Below the pieces are notes generated by a model. It saw only the letters and a list, made by a program, of their open reading frames with translations, was not told the DNA's origin and ran no database searches. From Gammaproteobacteria bacterium (lineage in GTDB: Bacteria; Pseudomonadota; Gammaproteobacteria; Pseudomonadales; Pseudohongiellaceae): a stretch of DNA of 6,400 bases. Location: contig CANCGR010000159.1 in assembly GCA_947377625.1 (NCBI GenBank), positions 1 through 6,400 on the forward strand. The letters run 5' to 3'. Position 1 is the stretch's first letter; each line of letters starts with the position of its first letter. Positions 1-5,754 of this stretch are shown here, piece after piece. The position numbers and the translations under genes were made by a program.

Positions 1-560
1 GTGTGCCCTTGGCAAGTGCGCTGGTGAACGGTGGACTGGTCGTGCTTGAACTTACCATGCGCACACCGGTGGCGCTTGATGCGATCAGGCTGCTGCGCAA
101 ACAATTTCCTGCGGCTATCGTCGGTGCCGGCACGGTAATGGACGCCGCCCAACTGCAACAAGCCATTGATGCCGGCGCGCAGTTCATTGTGAGCCCCGGC
201 ACTACCGAAGCTCTGGTGAGTGCGGTCGCTGAGAGCGGCCTTGCTTATCTGCCGGGTGCAGCCACGCCCAGCGAAATGATGCGACTGGCTGAGCGAGGTT
301 TTACTGTGCAGAAATTTTTCCCGGCGGAAGCGGCTGGTGGAGTCGATATGCTGCGCTCACTGGCGGCACCGTTGTCGAAAATCCGTTTCTGCCCGACTGG
401 CGGGCTGACGCCTGACAATGCGTTGCACTATCTGAGCTTGCCGAATGTAGTGTGCATCGGTGGCTCGTGGATGGTCAGCAAGAAACTGGTTGATGGACAT
501 CAATGGCAGGAGATAGAACGTCTCTCACATCTGGCTGCAGCATTGCCGCGCAGTCACTGA
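1..560 (+). CDS. eda: 2-dehydro-3-deoxy-6-phosphogluconate (KDPG) aldolase, 5'-truncated by the window edge
   Basis: This is a class I (Schiff-base) aldolase of the cytoplasmic Entner-Doudoroff pathway that splits KDPG into pyruvate and glyceraldehyde-3-phosphate. The frame is open to the left edge, and the first complete codon (position 3) aligns with about residue 30 of E. coli Eda, so roughly 29 N-terminal residues lie outside the window; the GTG at position 3 is not the real start. Numbering from that codon, Glu16 in LELTMRT matches catalytic Glu45 of E. coli. Lys104 in VQKFFPAEAAGG matches Schiff-base Lys133, and Thr132 in FCPTGG matches Thr161. The phosphate-binding CIGGSW segment is at 151-156. 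All key residues are present and the C-terminus is full length. The stop lies 49 bp before glk on the same strand, which suggests cotranscription. Identification is by family motifs and is secure. Confidence 0.96.
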   Translation, partial: VPLASALVNGGLVVLELTMRTPVALDAIRLLRKQFPAAIVGAGTVMDAAQLQQAIDAGAQFIVSPGTTEALVSAVAESGLAYLPGAATPSEMMRLAERGFTVQKFFPAEAAGGVDMLRSLAAPLSKIRFCPTGGLTPDNALHYLSLPNVVCIGGSWMVSKKLVDGHQWQEIERLSHLAAALPRSH

Positions 561-609
561 TTGACGCACAATCGCGCTACTTGATTTCCTGCCTGCACGG
601 GCCCGCTTC

Positions 610-1587
610 ATGAATCAGACTGTTCATATTGTTGCCGACATCGGCGGCACCAACGCGCGTTTCACCACGGTTGATCTCACCCAACCGCCGTCAGCGGCCG
701 GACTTGCGCAAGAACAAAAATATCACTGCGCCGACTTCAGCGACATCGAGCAGCTGTGTCGCGCCTACTTGCAAACATTGCCGGCCCATACCGATGTGCA
801 GCAGTTCTGTATTTGTATAGCCGGTGCCGTCGAGCAGGATGAAATCTACATGCCCAACCGTGGCTGGACCTTCAGCCAGCAAGCCTTGGTCAAAGCCATT
901 GGCTTGCCGATCACCTTCATCAATGATTTCACCGCGCAGGTTCACAGCATCGCTACGCTGACCAGTGATGAAATTGAATGGCTCGGCGCACCGCGTCCGC
1001 ATGGCAATCGGGTGTTTGCAGTAGTCGGCCCCGGTACTGGTTTGGGTGTAGGTGCAATGACGTCGCGCCATGAAGCCATTCCGTCGGAAGGTGGCCATTG
1101 CAGTTTTGCGCCGCAGAATCTGCATCAGCTCGCGCTGTTGCAAACCCTGTGGCAGCGACAGCCACGGGTGGAAATTGAAAACGTATTGTCAGGGCCGGGG
1201 CTCGAACGCTTGTATTGGGCCAATGCCAAGCTGCAGGGCCGGGAGGCGCAACTGCCGGCACCGGAAATTACCAAGGCTGCCATGGCGGGCGACACTTTTG
1301 CGTTGGCGGTGATCCAGGATTTCTTCGACATCATGGGCGCCTTCGCCAGTGACGTGGCAGTGCTGGTCGGCGCTGTAGACGGCGTTTACATCGTCGGTGA
1401 TCTGCATGCCCATCTGCGCAGCCTCAATGATGTCGTACGTTTTCGTGAGAGCTTCAACGACAAGGATAACTACCGCGACTACTGCAGCCGCATCCCGCTG
1501 GCACTGGTCACCGCACACGACACCGGACTCAGGGGCTGCTGGCGCTATCTGGAGTTGCAGCAGCAAGGTAATTTGGGGTCAAAGTAA
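610..1587 (+). CDS. glk: Glucokinase, group A (Glk family)
   Basis: The product phosphorylates glucose with ATP to glucose-6-phosphate in the cytoplasm. At 325 residues it matches E. coli Glk (321). The ATP phosphate-binding motif DIGGTNAR is at 10-17. The general base is Asp106 in TFINDFTAQ, GPGTGLGVG is at 140-148, and the glucose-binding SEGGH (Glu160, His163) and Glu190 in IENVLSGPG follow. The ROK-type cysteine zinc motif is absent, which supports the group A assignment. Where E. coli Glk has a GGIVP segment, this protein reads GDLHA (263-267), a notable departure. The last five codons (NLGSK) and the stop lie in the left arm of a palindromic repeat, so the C-terminal tail seems to be supplied by that element. 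The ATG has no clear Shine-Dalgarno sequence, but the DIGGTNAR motif lies only ten residues in, so the start is well constrained. Its position 49 bp after eda fits a glucose/Entner-Doudoroff operon. Confidence 0.95.
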   Translation: MNQTVHIVADIGGTNARFTTVDLTQPPSAAGLAQEQKYHCADFSDIEQLCRAYLQTLPAHTDVQQFCICIAGAVEQDEIYMPNRGWTFSQQALVKAIGLPITFINDFTAQVHSIATLTSDEIEWLGAPRPHGNRVFAVVGPGTGLGVGAMTSRHEAIPSEGGHCSFAPQNLHQLALLQTLWQRQPRVEIENVLSGPGLERLYWANAKLQGREAQLPAPEITKAAMAGDTFALAVIQDFFDIMGAFASDVAVLVGAVDGVYIVGDLHAHLRSLNDVVRFRESFNDKDNYRDYCSRIPLALVTAHDTGLRGCWRYLELQQQGNLGSK

Positions 1588-1636
1588 AAACTCACGGTTC
1601 CTGACACTGCCCCAGGTTTTTACTCTGACCCCAATT
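1570..1636. repeat. Palindromic repeat unit (REP/MITE-like) overlapping the glk stop codon
   Basis: Two 21-bp arms (1571-1591 and 1616-1636) are inverted copies that match at 19 of 21 positions, with a 24-bp loop (1592-1615). The core reads GGGGTCAAAGTAAAAAC on the left and the complement of GGGGTCAGAGTAAAAAC on the right. From memory, palindromes with a GGGGTCAGAGTAAAA core are scattered through many proteobacterial genomes and often lie near IS200-like or REP-associated tyrosine transposase genes; I could not check this, and no transposase lies in the window. The left arm encodes the last five residues and the stop of glk. As RNA it would form a long stem-loop that could slow 3' decay or end transcription, although no clean U-tract follows. 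The inverted repeat is directly visible; its mobile origin is an inference. Confidence 0.8.
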
Positions 1637-1653
1637 GCTTAAGGGCTTATACT
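1625..1653 (+). promoter_or_regulatory. Candidate sigma-70 promoter for the acyltransferase gene, -35 box inside the repeat arm
   Basis: CTGACC (1625-1630, four of six matches to TTGACA) and TATACT (1648-1653, five of six matches to TATAAT) are separated by exactly 17 bp. Transcription would begin near 1660, about 18 nt before the GTG start. The -35 box lies in the right arm of the palindromic repeat and the -10 box in unique sequence. This is a pattern match only, and promoter-like pairs do occur by chance. Confidence 0.4.
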
Positions 1654-1677
1654 TCGGTTTTTGCGCGAATAATCCTG

Positions 1678-2799
1678 GTGCTTCCACAACAACCAAAATT
1701 TTTCCAGAGCCTGGAATCCCTGCGTGGCATTGCCGCGCTCATGGTTGCCTTGTCACACTCGCTGGGAGCTCTCAGCATTGTGCAGGCTGACTCCGCTTTC
1801 TACAAAAAACTGCTGACAATTGCCGGCAATGGCGGAGTAGGGGTGATTGTTTTTTTTGTGCTGAGCGGCTTTGTGCTGACCTGCTCGGTTAATACCTCGG
1901 GCCGCACTGATTTCATGGCGTGGCTGGGCTTCTGGTTGCGCCGTTGCTTCCGGATATTTCCGGCCTTGATAGTGGCGACGCTGTTCTGCGCCTTGATACT
2001 CAGTATGTTCTCGTTCACCCATGTGTTTGAAGCCGGCTCGGCCGAGCTCTATCACTATTGGCAGCAAGGCATATCGTGGAGCCTGCTCGCTGGCAACTTG
2101 TTGCTGACCAACAACTACGTCAACCCGGTCACCTGGACGCTGGAGATCGAGGTGTTGGGTGCTTTGTTTTTTCCGCTCATTTACTGCATCGGCAAAAGCT
2201 CGCGCACTGCAGTGCTGCTGTTATTGGCACTGTGGATCGCAGCATTTCTGCTTACGCCACTGTTCTCCTACGCCAGAACCGGCTTTGTTTTCATGTTCGT
2301 CATGGGATTGCTGGCGCATGACCTTGGGCGCTGGCTCACGCGATTTTCGGTCACGACTCTGAAATGGCTGGCCGCCACCGCGTTCATGCTGTGTTGTCTC
2401 AGCAACCTGGTGCCACCTGCAAAGGAAGTCTACGCGTGGGTGAGAGAAGCTGTGCTGGCAATGATTTTGATTGCTTCGTTGACTGCGATCACTGAAGAAA
2501 AACAATTTGCCGTGCTGGTTCATCGCTACACCCGGTTTCTGGGCAAGATTTCCTACAGTTTTTACTTGTTGCATTTTCCGGTGGGCATGCTGGTCTTGCG
2601 GGCCCTGTTCAACATCGTGCCGGCGGCTGTGTTACTCAACCATCCGAACTTCTGGCAGCTTGTGCTGTTTGTCATCAGCACGGCTTTGACAATCCTGTTG
2701 GCTGCCGGCTGTTATTTCTGGCTGGAAAAGCCCTTTATGAACGCTGCGAAAAAATTCTGGAGTTTGTCATTTGCTGCACCCAAGGTCAGCGAAACCTGA
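1678..2799 (+). CDS. Acyltransferase-3 (OafA/YrhL-like) integral membrane protein
   Basis: Members of this inner-membrane family transfer acyl groups, usually acetyl, to surface sugars such as O-antigen, exopolysaccharide or other glycans; the acceptor cannot be told from sequence. The 373-residue protein has about ten hydrophobic segments. It shows the family R-x10-H signature from Arg16 to His27 (RGIAALMVALSH), FFVLSGF at 59-65, RRCFRIFP at 88-95, WTLEIE at 153-158, SYSFYLLH at 292-299 and a terminal FWLEKPF at 347-353. No extra periplasmic SGNH domain is present. The start is the GTG at 1678: the next methionine (Met22) falls inside the conserved Arg-His segment, and no start codon lies upstream in frame before the glk stop. 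No Shine-Dalgarno sequence is evident. No glycan biosynthesis genes lie nearby, and the gene follows a repeat element, so it may be a stand-alone or inserted gene. Confidence 0.9.
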   Translation: MLPQQPKFFQSLESLRGIAALMVALSHSLGALSIVQADSAFYKKLLTIAGNGGVGVIVFFVLSGFVLTCSVNTSGRTDFMAWLGFWLRRCFRIFPALIVATLFCALILSMFSFTHVFEAGSAELYHYWQQGISWSLLAGNLLLTNNYVNPVTWTLEIEVLGALFFPLIYCIGKSSRTAVLLLLALWIAAFLLTPLFSYARTGFVFMFVMGLLAHDLGRWLTRFSVTTLKWLAATAFMLCCLSNLVPPAKEVYAWVREAVLAMILIASLTAITEEKQFAVLVHRYTRFLGKISYSFYLLHFPVGMLVLRALFNIVPAAVLLNHPNFWQLVLFVISTALTILLAAGCYFWLEKPFMNAAKKFWSLSFAAPKVSET

Positions 2800-2840
2800 G
2801 TGGTGTAATACTTGAGTGGCGTAATACTTGAGTAGTGCAT
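2797..2840. repeat. 16-bp tandem repeat at the acyltransferase stop codon
   Basis: Two copies of a 16-bp unit, TGAGTGGTGTAATACT (2797-2812) and TGAGTGGCGTAATACT (2813-2828), differ at one base. A degenerate third copy begins at 2829 with TGAGTAGTG. The first TGA is the stop codon of the acyltransferase gene. The repeat fills most of the 45-bp gap between this gene and the convergent ggt. I see no terminator-like hairpin in the gap. It probably arose by replication slippage. Confidence 0.8.
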
Positions 2841-2844
2841 CTGC

Positions 2845-4524
2845 TCAGTAACCCGCCACACCGCCAACATTGCGCGGATCAGACACACCTTCCAGCACGC
2901 CGTCTTTCTTGACGATGGTATTGGCATCACCAATGCCAAAGCCGGAACCGTTCAAACCTTTGTGTCCCATTTTTTTCAGTTCAGTGACGGCGTCTTCAGT
3001 GAAGGCGCCGGTTTCATAACGCACGTTGTCAGGCATCCACTGATGATGAAAACGCGGACTGCTCACCGCCTTGTCGGCATTCATGCCGTGATCGAGTACG
3101 TTCACCACCACTTCCAGCACCGTGTTGATGATGGTGGAACCACCGGGTGAGCCGGTGACCATCACCAGCTTGCCATCGCGGGTGACGATGGTAGGAGCCA
3201 TGGAACTCAGCATGCGTTTGCCCGGCTGGATTTCATTGGCATCACGGCCGATCAAGCCATAGGAATTCGGTGTGTTGGGTTTGCTGGAGAAGTCGTCCAT
3301 TTCATTGTTCATCAAAAAGCCCAAGCCCGGCACCACAATGCGATTGCCGTAGCTGCGGTTGAGCGTGGTGGTCATGGCCACCGCATTGCCGGCTTTGTCG
3401 ACTACGGAAAAATGCGTGGTTTGCGGGCTTTCTTCCGGCCATTTGCCGGCGCCAATGGACGCGCTGTCAGTAGCCTTCTGGGCATCGAAATCACTGAAGC
3501 GCTGCCGCGCATAATCCTTGGCGATCATTTTTGCAGCCGGCACTTTTACAAAATCAGGATCACCCAGATATTCGGCACGGTCAGCATAGGCACGGCGCTG
3601 TGCTTCAATCATCAGATGGCCGGTGGCCGCACTGCCAAACCCCAGTTTGCCGATGTTGTACGGTTCCAGCATGTTGAGAATTTGCACCAGCAAGATGCCG
3701 CCGGAAGAGGGCGGCGGCATCGACCAGATGTCATTGCCGTGATAAGTGCCATGCACAGGTTCACGCCAGATCGGCTGATATTGTTCGAGATCAGCCAGTG
3801 AGATGAGTCCGTTGTTGCGCTGCATTTCCTTGACGATTTGTTCAGCGACAGTGCCTTTGTAAAAACCATCACGGCCTTGGTCGGCGATTAGCTGCAAAGT
3901 GGCTGCCAGATCTGTTTGTACCCACATGTCACCGGCTTTGTAAGGAGTGCCGTCATGCGTGAACTTGGCCAGTGAAGCAGGGTAAGGGCGGAAGCCTTCC
4001 AGATTTTCTGCAAACTGGCCGGCGAGATCGTCATTGAGTGCAAAGCCTTTGCTGGCAAGTTGTATTGCCGGTGCCAGCACTTGTTGCCGTGTCATAGTGC
4101 CATAGCGGGTGAGGGCGTCGAGCAGGCCTGCAACAGTGCCGGGCACGCCGGAGGCTTGCAGACTGTTGACGGTCAGGTTGCGATCAACATTGCCGTTCTT
4201 GTCGAGAAACATGTCGCGCTTGGCAGCGGCGGGGGCTTTCTCGCGATTGTCCTGCGCGAAAACACGGCCATCAGCCAGCGAGATCATCATGAAACCACCA
4301 CCCCCCAGGTTGCCGGCAGAAGGATAGACCACTGCCAATGCAAAAGCGGTGGCAACTGCAGCATCCACCGCATTGCCGCCTTGCTGCAAAATTTTGCTGC
4401 CTACTTCGGCCGCCATGTCAGAACGTGAAGCCACCATGCCGTTTTTGCCGGTCATGGTTTCTGCTTGCGCACACAGCGCGCACAACAGTGCAACGCAGCA
4501 ACTCAGGTGTTTGATCGGATTCAT
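2845..4524 (-). CDS. ggt: Gamma-glutamyltransferase (periplasmic, self-processing)
   Basis: The enzyme hydrolyses or transfers the gamma-glutamyl group of glutathione and related compounds. It is an N-terminal nucleophile hydrolase made as a proenzyme that cuts itself into large and small subunits. At 559 residues it is close to E. coli Ggt (580). Residues 1-21 look like a Sec signal peptide with a probable cut after AQA. Cleavage is predicted between Gln368 and Thr369, Thr369 in TTHFSVVDK being the nucleophile (E. coli Thr391). Arg94 in NREKAP, Asn389, Asp411 in NNEMDDF, Ser440-Ser441 in LSSM and Gly461-Gly462 in GSPGGS match the substrate-binding residues. Glu408 replaces E. coli Gln430. 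The lid loop with Tyr422 is present, unlike Bacillus-type enzymes. The gene is third in a minus-strand group, 69 bp after the AlkB gene, with only a weak GGA before its ATG. The family call is firm; whether the cell uses it for glutathione salvage or amino acid supply is open. Confidence 0.97.
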   Translation of the reverse strand: MNPIKHLSCCVALLCALCAQAETMTGKNGMVASRSDMAAEVGSKILQQGGNAVDAAVATAFALAVVYPSAGNLGGGGFMMISLADGRVFAQDNREKAPAAAKRDMFLDKNGNVDRNLTVNSLQASGVPGTVAGLLDALTRYGTMTRQQVLAPAIQLASKGFALNDDLAGQFAENLEGFRPYPASLAKFTHDGTPYKAGDMWVQTDLAATLQLIADQGRDGFYKGTVAEQIVKEMQRNNGLISLADLEQYQPIWREPVHGTYHGNDIWSMPPPSSGGILLVQILNMLEPYNIGKLGFGSAATGHLMIEAQRRAYADRAEYLGDPDFVKVPAAKMIAKDYARQRFSDFDAQKATDSASIGAGKWPEESPQTTHFSVVDKAGNAVAMTTTLNRSYGNRIVVPGLGFLMNNEMDDFSSKPNTPNSYGLIGRDANEIQPGKRMLSSMAPTIVTRDGKLVMVTGSPGGSTIINTVLEVVVNVLDHGMNADKAVSSPRFHHQWMPDNVRYETGAFTEDAVTELKKMGHKGLNGSGFGIGDANTIVKKDGVLEGVSDPRNVGGVAGY

Positions 4525-4562
4525 TGCAAGTCCATTGAAAAGCAGGAACTAAGGAAGACGCG

Positions 4563-4581
4563 GGAGTGGCGAAGCCAGTCC
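4563..4581 (-). other. Small hairpin in the gap between the AlkB gene and ggt
   Basis: Read on the minus strand, this 19-nt sequence pairs GGA and TGGC with GCCA and TCC around a TTC loop, with one C-C mismatch. It lies in the 69-bp gap between the AlkB stop and the ggt start. No T-run follows, so it does not look like a complete intrinsic terminator. It could be a weak attenuator or RNA processing site, or simply chance. Confidence 0.25.
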
Positions 4582-4593
4582 GACAAGACTGCA

Positions 4594-5217
4594 TCATGCC
4601 ATCGTGTGGATGAATCGGAAAGTCAGATTGATGCGCTCGCCGCTCAGGCCAGGCTGTTTGGGAATGCGATGTTGCCAATGACGCTGGGTGCCGCTGCCCA
4701 TCACCAGCAAGGCGCCATCACCCAAGCTGATTTTCTGCACGTCATGGCGTTGTTTGTGCCGCAGTTCAAAAGTGCGGGCAGTGCCAAAACTCAGTGAGGC
4801 AATCACCGGGTCAGGCCCCAATTCACGCTCATCATCACTGTGCCATGCCACACTGTCGGCGCCATCGCGATACCAGTTCAGCAACACCGAATTCAACGGC
4901 AAGGCCAAACGTGTTTGCAGATCTTCACGCAAACCGGCGAGCAGGGGAGTCCATGCTTGTGGTATCAGCTTGAGACCCGAGTAGCCATAGTGACTGCTGC
5001 TGTCGCCAAACCAGGCCTGCAGGCGCGGCACCGGCACGGTTTTGCCACCGAACGTGAGCGTGTCCTGTTGCCAGGGAATTTCTGCGCGCAAGTGTACAAA
5101 CAACTCCGCACAGCGTGTTGCACAGTAGAAAGCAGGGTAATAGGTCAGCGAGGCATCGGGCAGAGCCAGCTGCTCGCCGTCTTCACAAGTTACGGAGTCG
5201 AGCAGCGCGCCTTGCAT
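4594..5217 (-). CDS. alkB: AlkB-family 2-oxoglutarate/Fe(II)-dependent dioxygenase (alkylation repair)
   Basis: Members oxidatively remove alkyl groups from damaged nucleic acid bases (for example 1-methyladenine and 3-methylcytosine), using Fe(II), oxygen and 2-oxoglutarate, in the cytoplasm. The 207-residue length fits the family (E. coli AlkB, 216). The iron ligands are His126 and Asp128 in WHSDDE and His183 in WQHRIPK. Arg195 and Arg201 form the R-x5-R 2-oxoglutarate motif in RINLTFR. The run Asn114, Tyr116, Gly119, Asp121, then WHSDDE resembles the ALKBH2/3-like branch more than E. coli AlkB, so the substrate may differ from the E. coli enzyme. The ATG lies six codons after the in-frame TAA of the upstream ribbon-helix-helix gene. 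The 18-bp gap is C-rich and has no Shine-Dalgarno sequence, so translation may be coupled to the upstream gene. I saw no linked ada or methyltransferase gene. Confidence 0.93.
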   Translation of the reverse strand: MQGALLDSVTCEDGEQLALPDASLTYYPAFYCATRCAELFVHLRAEIPWQQDTLTFGGKTVPVPRLQAWFGDSSSHYGYSGLKLIPQAWTPLLAGLREDLQTRLALPLNSVLLNWYRDGADSVAWHSDDERELGPDPVIASLSFGTARTFELRHKQRHDVQKISLGDGALLVMGSGTQRHWQHRIPKQPGLSGERINLTFRFIHTMA

Positions 5218-5235
5218 GCTGGTGGGAGCGGGGTA

Positions 5236-5625
5236 TTAGCCCAGCAGTTCGATAAGAGCTGCCTTTTTCTCTTTGGGCAGATTTTCCAGCACACGCACAA
5301 AATCAGTGTCAGGCTGCTGTCTGTGGCCCACCTGGAAATTACCGTCTGCGTTGATGTCAGTCATCTGCTGCACCAGCTGTTGCTTTATATAACCTTCCAG
5401 CACCATGATGATTTCAGAATTCATGCTGCGGCGGTTATGCTCGGAAAGTTGTTTGATCTGGTCGCGCAAGCCCATGGGCAAGCGAATGACAAATTTTTCG
5501 ACCACAGTCGGGCCGCGTACATGATCATTTTGATCCAAAGCAAGACTTTCTGATGCAGGGCTGGCAATGACTGTTTGGTCCGCTGCCGGAATGGCTGCGG
5601 CAATGTCGTTGGTCATGTTAGTCAT
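5236..5625 (-). CDS. Arc-like ribbon-helix-helix DNA-binding protein
   Basis: This is a small putative transcription regulator of 129 residues. Residues 43-80 form a ribbon-helix-helix unit: strand EKFVIRLP, helix A about 52-65, turn, helix B starting at SMNSEI (67-72). The helix-B segment RSMNSEI is identical to that of phage P22 Arc, while the strand differs. The fold is a DNA-binding dimer in known members. A 42-residue Ala/Ser-rich N-terminal tail and a polar C-terminal tail ending in a Lys/Glu/Leu-rich helix (about 109-129) flank it; neither tail is recognised. The ATG at 5625 is favoured over one three codons later because an AGGAG lies 9 nt upstream. No toxin partner is visible, so a toxin-antitoxin role is unlikely; the downstream genes are alkB and ggt. 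The targets are unknown, though binding to its own divergent promoter region is plausible. Confidence 0.88.
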   Translation of the reverse strand: MTNMTNDIAAAIPAADQTVIASPASESLALDQNDHVRGPTVVEKFVIRLPMGLRDQIKQLSEHNRRSMNSEIIMVLEGYIKQQLVQQMTDINADGNFQVGHRQQPDTDFVRVLENLPKEKKAALIELLG

Positions 5626-5634
5626 GATTGTTTG

Positions 5635-5639
5635 CTCCT
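5635..5639 (-). promoter_or_regulatory. Shine-Dalgarno site of the ribbon-helix-helix gene
   Basis: On the minus strand the sequence reads AGGAG followed by 9 nt and the ATG at 5625. It is the only strong ribosome binding site I see in the window. It decides the start in favour of the first of two ATGs, which lie three codons apart. Confidence 0.7.
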
Positions 5640-5697
5640 GGCGGATAATGCTGAAAAAAGGGTAAAACCGTTCAATTCAGTCTGGGACAGCATCCGC

Positions 5698-5703
5698 ATC
5701 ATA
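5698..5703 (-). promoter_or_regulatory. Candidate -10 box for the minus-strand gene group
   Basis: The minus strand reads TATGAT here, five of six matches to the sigma-70 -10 consensus. Transcription would start near 5690 and give a leader of about 65 nt before the ribbon-helix-helix gene. No convincing -35 box lies 16-18 bp upstream, as expected if an activator is needed or if this is a chance match. The box overlaps the inverted repeat 5695-5715. Confidence 0.35.
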
Positions 5704-5705
5704 AT
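5700..5705 (+). promoter_or_regulatory. Candidate -10 box for gor
   Basis: CATAAT matches five of six bases of the -10 consensus. Transcription would begin near 5712, about 43 nt before the gor ATG. The best -35 candidate (TTCAGT, 5676-5681, 18-bp spacing) matches only half of the consensus. The box overlaps the candidate -10 of the opposite strand. Confidence 0.35.
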
Positions 5706-5754
5706 CGCTGATGCGAATTAGCTACCAGACCCAAAACGAGAAAATTGCTGATTT

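Larger units (their letters stand above)
5695..5715. promoter_or_regulatory. Perfect inverted repeat, operator-like, in the divergent promoter region
   Basis: CGCATCA (5695-5701) and TGATGCG (5709-5715) are perfect inverted 7-bp arms around a 7-bp spacer. The 21-bp dyad is the only clear symmetry in the 129-bp region between the divergent ribbon-helix-helix and gor genes, and it covers candidate -10 boxes on both strands. A protein bound here could control both directions. The adjacent ribbon-helix-helix protein is the obvious candidate ligand, but this is inferred from position only. Confidence 0.5.

Noticed and set aside
561..609. A possible promoter or terminator between eda and glk (TTGACG at 561-566; CGGGCCCG near 598-605)
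   Set aside because: No -10 box lies at 16-18 bp from TTGACG, and the short palindrome has no loop or T-run. The gap is more simply an intra-operon spacer.
691..1143. A 150-codon minus-strand open frame inside glk
   Set aside because: It is fully antisense to conserved glucokinase motifs, has no domain signature or ribosome site, and is a shadow frame.
1570..1636. Ordinary intrinsic terminator of the eda-glk transcript
   Set aside because: The two 21-bp arms with a 24-bp loop are longer than typical terminators, the stop codon lies inside the stem, and no T-tract directly follows. A repeat element is the better description, though it may still influence termination.
4458..4524. Lipoprotein signal in the Cys-rich Ggt leader
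   Set aside because: The cysteines at 9, 10, 15 and 18 lack a proper lipobox (L-[AS]-[GA]-C). The AQA site at 19-21 fits signal peptidase I, the usual route for Ggt.
4840..5553. A 237-codon plus-strand open frame opposite the AlkB and ribbon-helix-helix genes
   Set aside because: It lies antisense to two well-supported genes with intact motifs, shows no recognisable domain and spans their gap. It is best explained as a shadow frame of GC-biased codons.
5236..5625. Toxin-antitoxin antitoxin, since many ribbon-helix-helix proteins are antitoxins
   Set aside because: No small toxin gene adjoins it; the downstream gene is a full-length AlkB dioxygenase, and the fold matches Arc rather than a known antitoxin.
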